Positions 1 through 5,699 of a DNA stretch of 6,520 nt are shown here, piece by piece. Origin of the DNA: an uncultured Clostridium sp. GTDB taxonomy: Bacteria; Bacillota; Clostridia; Lachnospirales; Lachnospiraceae. Position 1 is the stretch's first letter; each line of letters opens with the position of its first letter. The stretch covers positions 1 through 6,520 of the forward strand of contig CAJJLI010000125.1 of NCBI GenBank assembly GCA_905192625.1, read 5' to 3'. The notes under the pieces were generated by a model. That model saw only the letters and a list, made by a program, of their open reading frames with translations. It was not told the origin of the DNA and did not search any database. The position numbers were made by a program, and so were the translations under genes.

Positions 1-676
1 CTGGTTGTTTGGAAAGCCGTCCTCCAGCAAGAGCACTATAAGGTGTCATAGATATATTGTCCTCCTGACAGAGTTTTGCCATTTCACGTTCTTCTTCACG
101 GAAAATGAGATTATAATGCCCCTGCACAGACACAAACTTAGTAAAACCCTCTTTTTCTGCCAATGCATTTGCCTTTGCAAGCTGCCATGCAAAACAGTTT
201 GAAATTCCAACATAGCGAGCTTTCCCAGCCTGCACCACATTGTTGAGTCCATCAAGAATATCAAAAAGCGGCGTCTGATAATCCCACATATGGTAGATAT
301 ATAAATCCACATAGTCCATTCCGAGGTTTTGCAGACTTTTGTTCAGCATCCTCTCAATATGCTGCTGTCCGGTAATGCCTGCATCTAATTCATCCTGTGT
401 ACGAGGAAGAAATTTTGTAGCGACCACCACATCCTGCCGCTTCGCGAAATCCTTTATCGCACGTCCCACATACTGTTCGCTGGTGCCACTTTGATAAGCG
501 ATTGCCGTATCAAAAAAGTTCACGCCTAGCTCTAGTCCTCGTTTGATGATTGCGCGAGAATGTTCTTCATCAATTGTCCAAGTATGCTGACCATTTTTTG
601 CATCACCAAATCCCATGCAACCCATACAGATACGAGATACTTTCAAATCTGAGTTTCCTAATTTCATATACTCCAT
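1..676 (-). CDS. Aldo/keto reductase, YajO-like, 3' end cut by window edge
   Basis: The gene encodes an NAD(P)H-dependent aldo/keto reductase, a cytosolic TIM-barrel enzyme that reduces aldehydes and ketones. The first 225 residues are present; family members have about 320, so roughly the last 95 lie beyond the left edge. The classic catalytic tetrad is visible: D56 (in NFFDTA), Y61, K88 (in VVVATKF) and H129 (in LYIYHMW). Further family blocks are LGNSDLKVSRICMGCMGFG near the N-terminus, GKARYVGISN in the middle, and HYNLIFREEEREM followed by TPYSALAGGRL towards the cut. The pattern closely resembles E. coli YajO, recalled from memory. The start is the ATG at 676, preceded by GGAGG about 8 bases upstream; a second in-frame ATG at 667 is less well placed. 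It lies 24 bp after the MerR gene with no terminator between, so the two are probably co-transcribed. The physiological substrate cannot be told from sequence. Confidence 0.93.
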   Translation of the reverse strand, partial: MEYMKLGNSDLKVSRICMGCMGFGDAKNGQHTWTIDEEHSRAIIKRGLELGVNFFDTAIAYQSGTSEQYVGRAIKDFAKRQDVVVATKFLPRTQDELDAGITGQQHIERMLNKSLQNLGMDYVDLYIYHMWDYQTPLFDILDGLNNVVQAGKARYVGISNCFAWQLAKANALAEKEGFTKFVSVQGHYNLIFREEEREMAKLCQEDNISMTPYSALAGGRLSKQP

Positions 677-700
677 ATTGCTTCCTCCTTTTACAAAAAG

Positions 701-1060
701 TCAATGGACTTTCCCATTCCCATTGTTACGAATCTTACATCGTAAATAATCCAAGCGATCCAACTGCCTTTCTCGAAAATGAATTTCATACAGAGTCTGA
801 CTTCTTTTCTGATTCAACATCTGCAGCCTTTCAGCATCCGTATTTTCTTCCAGAAGTAGTCGCATATAAGTTTCGATTTCTTCTATATCAAATCCAATGT
901 CGTGTAGTGCCATAATCATACTCAGTTTTTCTAAATCGGAATCATCATACTTCCATGCACCCATGACCTTTTTTACTGCACCGCATAACCCCCAGCTTTC
1001 ATATTGATACAAAATTTCAATTGGAATTTGATACTGCCTGCTCGCTTCATCAATCGTCAT
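701..1060 (-). CDS. Short MerR-family transcriptional regulator
   Basis: This 119-residue protein has MerR-family architecture: an N-terminal winged helix-turn-helix (residues 1-65 or so), then a helical segment (about 70-110) rich in Glu, Arg and Leu, fit to form the antiparallel dimer coiled coil. The N-terminal match is loose: MTIDEASRQYQIPIEILYQY stands where most members have a TLRYYE-type helix, and the wing region GAWKYDDSDLEKL replaces the usual GYRYY.D. The later block LHDIGFDIEEIETYM is typical of the family. There is almost no effector domain, as in short stress-type members. Cysteines are only C26 and C107; none sits near position 52, where B. subtilis AdhR has its sensor cysteine. 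The ATG at 1060 follows an AAGGAGTAAGGA ribosome site. A terminator ends only 26 bp upstream. The aldo/keto reductase follows 24 bp downstream and is its likely target or operon partner. Confidence 0.85.
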   Translation of the reverse strand: MTIDEASRQYQIPIEILYQYESWGLCGAVKKVMGAWKYDDSDLEKLSMIMALHDIGFDIEEIETYMRLLLEENTDAERLQMLNQKRSQTLYEIHFRERQLDRLDYLRCKIRNNGNGKVH

Positions 1061-1086
1061 ATCCTTACTCCTTTTATCGTTTACCT

Positions 1087-1122
1087 AAAAAATAGCAGGT
1101 GCTTCTTTACACCTGCTATTTT
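1087..1122 (-). terminator. Rho-independent terminator after the LysR gene
   Basis: A perfect 13-bp inverted repeat (1089-1101 and 1110-1122, core TAGCAGGTG/CACCTGCTA) encloses an 8-base loop. On the minus strand the stem runs into six consecutive T (1092-1087). It lies 51 bp past the LysR stop codon and so should end that transcript. It also lies directly before the MerR gene, leaving about 26 bp with no room for a separate promoter. Confidence 0.85.
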
Positions 1123-1173
1123 AATTCCATAATAGTTATATGTCTAATGCTTATATTAAATCATAAGAAATGC

Positions 1174-2040
1174 TCATTTTGTATATCTTAGAAATTCAAT
1201 GAATCTTGATGTAACCGAAGAAAACATTTGATTTTTCTTCCAGACTAAAACTGCTCCTGTATCCAAAGCAGGAAAAAGAGGCATGAATTTCAGATCATCA
1301 TATCGAAAATCCAGATCAAAACAAAGTGCAATACCCACATGATGCCTAACCATATTCGCAGCATTTAAAATGAGATTATATATTGCAGCAACCTCTACTT
1401 CCTCGTATCTTTTTCCAAACCAACCAGAAAGCTCATGCTGCACACTTTCCCGTCCAGGCATTATAAGTGGCAACTCGATTATATCATGTGCAGATACCGA
1501 TGATTTTTCTGCAATTGGTAAATCCTTGGGTACTAAAACACCCCATCGTTCTTTTTGGGGCATACGTACAAAATCATATTTACCAATATCCACTGGCTCT
1601 GTTAGTAGACCAATATCTATCATTCCCTGTTCAATTCGCTCTTTCACATCATCTGCATTTGCACTATAAATCTGAAAGGTAACAAGAGGATACAAATCTC
1701 GGAATAGCCGTATCTTTTCAGAAAGAAAGGACATATTCTGTGTTTCTCCGCAGCCAATAGAAATTTCTCCAGCTATTTCTTCCTCTTTATGTAAGAATTC
1801 CTCTTTTGCTTTATTGGCAAGAGAAATAATCTCCTGAGCTCTTCGTTTCAATAAAAGTCCATCCTCTGTCAGAATAATACTGTGTTTGCTTCTACGAAAC
1901 AATTTTACTCCAAGTTCTTCCTCTAACTGCATAAGTTGGCGGGAAAGTGTAGGTTGCGTTACATGCAAAAGACTCGCTGCTTTTGTAATATTTTCTTCCC
2001 TTGCGACTATCAAAAAGTATTTTAGAATACGAAGTTCCAC
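1174..2040 (-). CDS. LysR-family transcriptional regulator
   Basis: A typical full-length LysR-type regulator of 288 residues. The N-terminal winged helix-turn-helix is clear: LRILKYFLIVAREENITKAA, then HVTQPTLSRQLMQLEEELG and KLFRR (residues 3-50), followed by a linker helix and the periplasmic-binding-protein-like effector domain beginning at GEISIGCGE, about residue 90. Such proteins act as tetramers that bind DNA and respond to a small molecule; the ligand here is unknown. An in-frame TTG at 2073 would add 11 residues, but I reject it because it overlaps the -10 element. The GTG at 2040 has a textbook AAAGGAGGT ribosome site 7 bases upstream, and the domain begins immediately after it. 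The gene has its own promoter and sits downstream of the cupin gene, with no terminator between, so read-through from the reductase-cupin operon is also likely. A strong terminator follows. Confidence 0.95.
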   Translation of the reverse strand: MELRILKYFLIVAREENITKAASLLHVTQPTLSRQLMQLEEELGVKLFRRSKHSIILTEDGLLLKRRAQEIISLANKAKEEFLHKEEEIAGEISIGCGETQNMSFLSEKIRLFRDLYPLVTFQIYSANADDVKERIEQGMIDIGLLTEPVDIGKYDFVRMPQKERWGVLVPKDLPIAEKSSVSAHDIIELPLIMPGRESVQHELSGWFGKRYEEVEVAAIYNLILNAANMVRHHVGIALCFDLDFRYDDLKFMPLFPALDTGAVLVWKKNQMFSSVTSRFIEFLRYTK

Positions 2041-2063
2041 AGACTGCACCTCCTTTATACACA

Positions 2064-2092
2064 AGTATATCAATTATTGCATACCTCGTCAA
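2064..2092 (-). promoter_or_regulatory. Sigma-A promoter of the LysR gene
   Basis: On the minus strand TTGACG (2092-2087) and TATACT (2069-2064) are separated by exactly 17 bp. The predicted start near 2057 gives a leader of about 17 bases that begins just at the AAAGGAGGT ribosome site (2056-2048). An imperfect dyad, GTAT-N12-ATAC, spans the spacer and -10. Self-repression by the LysR protein is common in the family and could act here, but that is inference. Confidence 0.75.
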
Positions 2093-2104
2093 AAATAAAT
2101 ATTG

Positions 2105-2506
2105 TTAAACTAGCTTCGCATAAGCCTCTGCATCTACTGCTTCCAGCCATTCATTCGATGCACCCTCTGCTGGAACTTCTACCGCCAGGTGTGCAAACCA
2201 ACTGTTCGGGGCGGCTCCATGCCAGTGCTTTACTTCCGGTGGAATATTAACTACATCACCGGGATATAGTTCCTGCTCAGGTTTGCCCCATTCCTGATAA
2301 TAGCCACGACCTGCCGTCACGAGAAGAATCTGACCGCCCCTGTGATGGATATGCCAGTTGTTCCGGCAACCTGGCTCAAAGGTTACATTGCCAATCGCGA
2401 CACGCTCTGTCGAAAGCATATTCAAATAACTTTGCCCTACAAAATATTGGGCAAATGCTTCATTCTTCTCTCCCATAGGGAAAACGCTAATTTTATCTAA
2501 ATTCAT
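2105..2506 (-). CDS. Small single-domain cupin protein
   Basis: A 133-residue single-domain cupin, a small beta-barrel that usually holds a metal ion. Cupin motif 1 is GCRNNWHIHHRGGQILLVTAG with H52, H54 and Q59 as likely ligands (Q stands where the canonical motif has E). Motif 2 is YPGDVVNIPPEVKHWHGA with H94 and H96. The KHWHGA ending is typical of small cupins found beside oxidoreductases and carboxymuconolactone-decarboxylase-like proteins. No enzyme activity can be assigned; isomerase, dioxygenase-like or ligand-binding roles are all possible. There are two candidate starts. The ATG at 2506 has GGAGGG at a spacing of 8 bases and is preferred; the ATG at 2512 would leave only 2. The 5' end overlaps the reductase gene by 14 bp, so its ribosome site lies inside that gene's last codons and translation is probably coupled. 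Confidence 0.92.
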   Translation of the reverse strand: MNLDKISVFPMGEKNEAFAQYFVGQSYLNMLSTERVAIGNVTFEPGCRNNWHIHHRGGQILLVTAGRGYYQEWGKPEQELYPGDVVNIPPEVKHWHGAAPNSWFAHLAVEVPAEGASNEWLEAVDAEAYAKLV

Positions 2507-3242
2507 TTTCATGTCCCTCCTTATTTTTTAGGAGATATCGCAGCCATACGCTTCCGCCATCCTTTACTTCTGCGTTTTGCAGTTCAAATCCCACAGGTTT
2601 ATTAGCAGCAATCCCGCCTCTTGTCGCAAAAAGTGCAGGAGTTTCCGATGAACCATCAGCAATTGGAGCGACTACAACACTGATTTCGTCACACATACCA
2701 GCTTGAATGAAAGACCAGTTCAGTACGCCACCACCCCCAAGCATGAGGGTTTCAATTCCAAACAGATTTTTCAGCTTTTCCATTGCCATCGCATAATCCA
2801 GAGATGTTTTCCCCGCAATGATATAAGAAATTCCTAATTTCCGTAAAAACGCTTTGTATGCGTTACTGGCTTTCTCCTTCAGCACTTCCAAAACATAATC
2901 ATAAACCTCTATATAGGACAGTACACTATTTCTCCAACCCAATTTACCAGAGGGGTCAACAGAAACATAATACATAGGGGCATTGGGCTTTGCCACAAAA
3001 TCCCCCTGTGGTACAGGAGCAGTATTATTATCCAACTCCGGTTTTTCATAAAAAGTAAAATTATCATCAGTAGTTACTCTACCAGAAATCCAGCCCTGGT
3101 GCTTGTAATAAGGGTTTTTGCCAAAAGAAATGTTATAAAATACATTTCCAGCAATTTCACCTTCCGGTGTGTCCATAAAATCTCCCATAATTTTTCCATC
3201 TAATGAGGTCATCATGTGGCAAAAAATATAAGGTCTGTTCAT
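2493..3242 (-). CDS. RibD C-terminal / dihydrofolate-reductase-fold oxidoreductase
   Basis: A 249-residue stand-alone RibD-C domain protein (dihydrofolate reductase superfamily). Family members are NAD(P)H-dependent reductases; the best known reduces a pyrimidine intermediate of riboflavin synthesis. This one has no deaminase domain and no riboflavin genes nearby, so a different substrate is likely. Visible signatures are MMTSLDGKI at residues 10-18, a WISGRVTTDDN block at 51-61, and the nucleotide-binding ETLMLGGGGVLNWSFIQAGMCDEI stretch at about 164-187, followed by SVVVAPIADG. There is no signal peptide, so it should be cytosolic. The ATG at 3242 has GGAGG 8 bases upstream. It is the first gene after the 19-bp-spacer promoter, with a leader of about 59 bases, and it overlaps the cupin gene at its 3' end. 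Induction by an electrophile-sensing MerR protein is inferred from the operator. The fold assignment is secure; the substrate is unknown. Confidence 0.92.
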   Translation of the reverse strand: MNRPYIFCHMMTSLDGKIMGDFMDTPEGEIAGNVFYNISFGKNPYYKHQGWISGRVTTDDNFTFYEKPELDNNTAPVPQGDFVAKPNAPMYYVSVDPSGKLGWRNSVLSYIEVYDYVLEVLKEKASNAYKAFLRKLGISYIIAGKTSLDYAMAMEKLKNLFGIETLMLGGGGVLNWSFIQAGMCDEISVVVAPIADGSSETPALFATRGGIAANKPVGFELQNAEVKDGGSVWLRYLLKNKEGHENEFR

Positions 3243-3307
3243 GTGTCATTCCTCCAAATCTTTTTCAAACTGTTTATTTCCCACTGAATACTGTGAAATA
3301 TATTTAT

Positions 3308-3338
3308 ATCATACAACTTAAAGTAAACTTTAAGTCAA
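3308..3338 (-). promoter_or_regulatory. MerR-type promoter with 19-bp spacer, reductase-cupin operon
   Basis: On the minus strand TTGACT (3338-3333) and TATGAT (3313-3308) are separated by 19 bp. This is too long for ordinary sigma-A use but is the hallmark of promoters activated by MerR-family proteins, which twist the spacer to align the two boxes. The predicted start is near 3301, about 59 bases before the reductase ATG. The spacer is almost filled by a perfect palindrome, listed separately. Confidence 0.8.
3316..3335 (-). promoter_or_regulatory. AdhR-like MerR operator palindrome
   Basis: A perfect 9-bp inverted repeat with a 2-bp centre, readable as CTTAAAG-N4-CTTTAAG (3317-3323 and 3328-3334). 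It begins inside the -35 box and fills most of the 19-bp spacer. From memory, this exact half-site and spacing was described for the B. subtilis aldehyde-responsive regulator AdhR (YraB) at the adhA promoter. Several MerR relatives may share such sites, so the cognate protein could be the MerR encoded at 701-1060 or one encoded elsewhere. Confidence 0.8.
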
Positions 3339-3344
3339 TCCCTT

Positions 3345-3424
3345 ATTTTAGAATTTGTTGTAAAATGAAAAGGTACATTCGTGATTGCAAGGGTAAATTC
3401 GTGTTTGACGATTTTAGAATTTGT
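3345..3424. repeat. Pair of 14-bp direct repeats in the 3243-3608 spacer
   Basis: ATTTTAGAATTTGT occurs exactly at 3345-3358 and again at 3411-3424, start to start 66 bp. The two copies flank the GGTA.ATTCGTG repeats and lie upstream of the MerR-type promoter. The sequence is AT-rich, so function is uncertain; the duplication itself is directly visible. Confidence 0.5.
3372..3409. repeat. Two 18-bp near-direct repeats at 20-bp spacing
   Basis: GGTACATTCGTGATTGCA (3372-3389) and GGTAAATTCGTGTTTGAC (3392-3409) match at 14 of 18 positions, 11 of the first 12. A 20-bp period puts them on nearly the same face of the helix. They lie about 35-70 bp upstream of the -35 box at 3333-3338, the usual place for an activator. 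No matching regulator is recognised. Confidence 0.45.
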
Positions 3425-3435
3425 ATCACCATTTT

Positions 3436-3464
3436 ATTACTATCATAAATTTAGGTATAGTAAT
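3436..3464. repeat. 8-bp inverted repeat
   Basis: ATTACTAT (3436-3443) and ATAGTAAT (3457-3464) are exact reverse complements around a 13-base loop. The sequence is AT-only apart from one C/G pair and has no T-run suited to termination, so it may be a weak binding site or chance. Confidence 0.3.
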
Positions 3465-3497
3465 GATTAGATCACTAATAAACTACACAATAAAAGA

Positions 3498-3539
3498 AAA
3501 ACACTTAAAGATGATTTTACTAACCTCTTTAAGTGTTTT
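3498..3539 (-). terminator. Rho-independent terminator after the YolD-polymerase cassette
   Basis: A 13-bp perfect stem, AAAACACTTAAAG (3498-3510) with CTTTAAGTGTTTT (3527-3539), extends by one A-T pair inwards and leaves a 14-base loop. On the minus strand the stem ends in TTTT and continues into TCTTTTATT. It is 69 bp past the YolD stop codon and separates this cassette from the reductase-cupin operon. Confidence 0.75.
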
Positions 3540-3608
3540 ACCTGCATCTCATTTATTTTATTTCACAAATTCCTTCCTTTTATCTCTGTTCCCTCATTAT
3601 AAAAGAAA

Positions 3609-4028
3609 TTACATGATTTCGAATATCTGCCCTTCTATGCCAACTATATCATCAATTGGAATCTCTTGTCTATCGGTCATAACAACAATTCTCTCATACA
3701 CATCTATCTTTTTAACCGTACCCGTGGTCGTAACATAAGCCCCGCCATTCTTCTTCTCATCTGGCTGAAAGTAAGTAATCATAATTTCAGGTTTATCTTT
3801 AAGCCGATCTGCAATAATCTGTAGCCTATCGCTTAAAACGTTTATCATATATTCATCCAATTGTACCCTTTCATCCGTCAATCTTGCAGTTTCTTTGATA
3901 GCGGCACCATGTCCAGTCAGTGCTGCAAATGGCGAAAACTGTGCCGCCCGGTCACTGAGTGCCATTTGAGGATGTTTCTTAGACACATGGCGTGGTAGAG
4001 GAATAATATCGTCATATGTCTTCGTCAT
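3609..4028 (-). CDS. YolD-like protein
   Basis: A 139-residue YolD-like protein. The family signature is clear: SDRAAQFSPFAALTGHG at residues 25-41, then AAIKETARLTDERVQLDEY. The C-terminal half (about 77-139) is a small beta-rich region with alternating short strands (EIMITYFQPD, GAYVTTTGTVKKIDVYERIVVM, IPIDDIVGIEG). YolD-family proteins are regularly encoded beside Y-family polymerases in Firmicutes and their mobile elements and are thought to act with them in damage tolerance; the biochemical role is not established. The ATG at 4028 overlaps the polymerase stop codon as ATGA. Its ribosome site GGAGGA (4042-4037) lies 8 bases upstream, inside the polymerase's last codons, so translation is almost certainly coupled. 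There is no signal peptide or membrane segment. A terminator follows. Confidence 0.93.
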   Translation of the reverse strand: MTKTYDDIIPLPRHVSKKHPQMALSDRAAQFSPFAALTGHGAAIKETARLTDERVQLDEYMINVLSDRLQIIADRLKDKPEIMITYFQPDEKKNGGAYVTTTGTVKKIDVYERIVVMTDRQEIPIDDIVGIEGQIFEIM

Positions 4029-5548
4029 GCCTTATGTCCTCCAATCTGCTTGTTCCTATCTAATGTGGTAGCTCCCTCTACCAGATTCATGCCCTTTAAA
4101 ACGGCGTTCTTTCCATATTTCTTTTTAATTTCTAGCATTGCTTTTTGCATCTTCTTTTCACGCTCAAGCTCCGCTTCTTCTTCCTCTTTTCTTGCTTGTT
4201 CGGCAGCATAATCCGTAAAAAGAGTAAGCTGTTCAAAGCTGTCTTCTCTCTGAACACTTCTCTCATCTACAACATGATTCACTGCGATATTAATTCTCCT
4301 GATCAAAAGATTCTTATCAACGATACGCTCAAACAATTCTGTGAAGGCATCCATAATCAACTTTGTAGAAGAAGTCTGTCTGTTAAGATTGGTAGTTCCA
4401 TGGGCAGGTTTTGGAACCATACGCCCATAATGGTCTGTAACAATTGGCCCATCATAGGACTTCTTTATTTCCGAATTTGTCAGATTTTCAATATCATATC
4501 CCACTGTTAGGATAATTTGGTCCGTCACAAGTCCTTTATCCACCAAATCAAGTACCAGCAGATCGGCCATTTCTCGCACAATTAGTAGTGCTTTTTCATA
4601 AGGATAGGCACATTGTAACACCTGACCTGAGCCAATACTATTCGTGCTTGGCTTATATGCCTTTATGTCGGCAATCGTGCATGGTTCCCAGCCCCACGCA
4701 TGGTCAATTAATAACTCCGCATTAATGCCAAACATCTTATACAGCAAATCCTCGTTATAGTAGTCTGTGGACTTACCGATGGAACACCTTGCAATATCTC
4801 CCATTGTAAAAAGACCTTGTTCCTGTAGCTTCTTTGCATATCCTCTCCCAACACGCCAAAAGTCTGTTAGAGGCTGATGTGACCATAGCAGGTGACGATA
4901 GCTCATCTCGTCCAGTTCTGCAATCTGTACTCCATTTTCGTCCACTGGAATACGCTTTGCTTGAATATCCATAGCAACCTTACAAAGATACAGATTTGTT
5001 CCGATTCCCGCTGATGCAGTAATACCCGTTGTATTAATGACATCCAGTATTAATTTCGTAGCAAATTCACGGGCTGTAAGATTGTAGGTTTTCAGATAAT
5101 CGGTAGCATCAATGAATACCTCGTCGATGGAATAGACATGGATATCTTCAGGTGCGATGTATTTTAAGTAAATATCATATATTCTTGTGCTATACTCTAT
5201 ATAATGTGCCATTCTCGGCGGTGCTATAATATAGTCTAGTGAAATGTTCGGCATAGTTTTTACTTCTGTGTCACAGTAAGAACCCCCGGTAAACTTACGC
5301 CCCGGAGCTTTTTGTAGCCGTGATGCATTTACCTCCTTCACCTTTTGTACAACCTCAAACAACCTTGCTCTGCCCGAAATGCCATAAGCTTTTAGTGAGG
5401 GAGATACAGCGAGACATATGGTTTTTTCCGTACGTTCTGCATCGGCAACCACTAGATTCGTGGTCATTGGATCAAGCCCTCGCTCCATGCATTCCACCGA
5501 AGCATAAAATGATTTTAAGTCAATTGCAAAATATATTCTGTTTTTCAT
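4025..5548 (-). CDS. Y-family translesion DNA polymerase (UmuC/UvrX-like)
   Basis: A 507-residue Y-family polymerase that should copy past damaged bases with low fidelity. The palm begins with YFAIDLKSFYASVE, giving metal-binding D10 and the likely steric-gate Y15; the second catalytic block is YSIDEVFID with D142 and E143. GIGTNLYLCKVAMD (about 181-194) is a conserved palm segment. FWRVGRGYAKKLQEQGLFTMGDIA (about 230-253) is the helix-hairpin-helix thumb, and the little-finger domain covers about 295-430. QLTLF at 440-444 fits the beta-clamp-binding motif. A charged predicted coiled coil (about 450-478) and the tail RNKQIGGHKA follow. The whole is longer than housekeeping DinB (about 350-420), in keeping with the UvrX-like, often mobile-element-borne, branch. 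The ATG at 5548 has GGAG 7 bases upstream; an ATG at 5554 would add two residues and is possible. It is the first gene of a two-gene operon with the YolD-like protein. Confidence 0.95.
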   Translation of the reverse strand: MKNRIYFAIDLKSFYASVECMERGLDPMTTNLVVADAERTEKTICLAVSPSLKAYGISGRARLFEVVQKVKEVNASRLQKAPGRKFTGGSYCDTEVKTMPNISLDYIIAPPRMAHYIEYSTRIYDIYLKYIAPEDIHVYSIDEVFIDATDYLKTYNLTAREFATKLILDVINTTGITASAGIGTNLYLCKVAMDIQAKRIPVDENGVQIAELDEMSYRHLLWSHQPLTDFWRVGRGYAKKLQEQGLFTMGDIARCSIGKSTDYYNEDLLYKMFGINAELLIDHAWGWEPCTIADIKAYKPSTNSIGSGQVLQCAYPYEKALLIVREMADLLVLDLVDKGLVTDQIILTVGYDIENLTNSEIKKSYDGPIVTDHYGRMVPKPAHGTTNLNRQTSSTKLIMDAFTELFERIVDKNLLIRRINIAVNHVVDERSVQREDSFEQLTLFTDYAAEQARKEEEEAELEREKKMQKAMLEIKKKYGKNAVLKGMNLVEGATTLDRNKQIGGHKA

Positions 5549-5590
5549 GTTCATTCTCCGGTCACCTACTTCCTCAGTTTTTCACTTCTT

Positions 5591-5620
5591 ATTATAAGCC
5601 TGTTTTAGTATGCACTGCAA
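5591..5620 (-). promoter_or_regulatory. Probable promoter of the polymerase-YolD operon
   Basis: On the minus strand TTGCAG (5620-5615) and a perfect TATAAT (5596-5591) are 18 bp apart. The start would be near 5584, giving a leader of about 35 bases. No LexA-type GAAC-N4-GTTC site overlaps it, so damage induction through LexA is not visible here. Confidence 0.65.
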
Positions 5621-5674
5621 ACATAACAAACTTTCCTTCAACGTATATTTTGATAAAAAGATGTATTTATTATA

Positions 5675-5699
5675 ACATGACCACTCACATTTTTCATGT
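5675..5699. repeat. Short inverted repeat upstream of the polymerase promoter
   Basis: ACATGA (5675-5680) and TCATGT (5694-5699) are reverse complements separated by 13 bases. The dyad lies 55-80 bp upstream of the -35 box at 5615-5620 and next to a second TATAAT-like hexamer (5674-5669) that has no good -35. It could be an operator for a phage- or element-type repressor, but the match is short. Confidence 0.3.

Noticed and set aside
46..312. 88-residue minus-strand frame inside the aldo/keto reductase
   Set aside because: It is in a different frame from the clear reductase with its catalytic tetrad and has no family features.
550..915. 121-residue plus-strand frame across the reductase-MerR junction
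   Set aside because: It is antisense to two well-supported genes and has no recognisable domain or ribosome site.
2041..2073. Eleven-residue N-terminal extension of the LysR protein from TTG 2073
   Set aside because: It overlaps the -10 box, is upstream of the likely transcript start, and the family domain begins right after the well-placed GTG at 2040.
3669..3708. Short TATCGG/CATACA-type partial dyads within yolD
   Set aside because: They are too short and imperfect, and the coding constraint explains the sequence.
3203..3738. Two plus-strand frames of 81 and 105 residues around the 3243-3608 spacer
   Set aside because: They cross the operator, terminator and YolD gene, show no domain, and have no plus-strand promoter or ribosome site.
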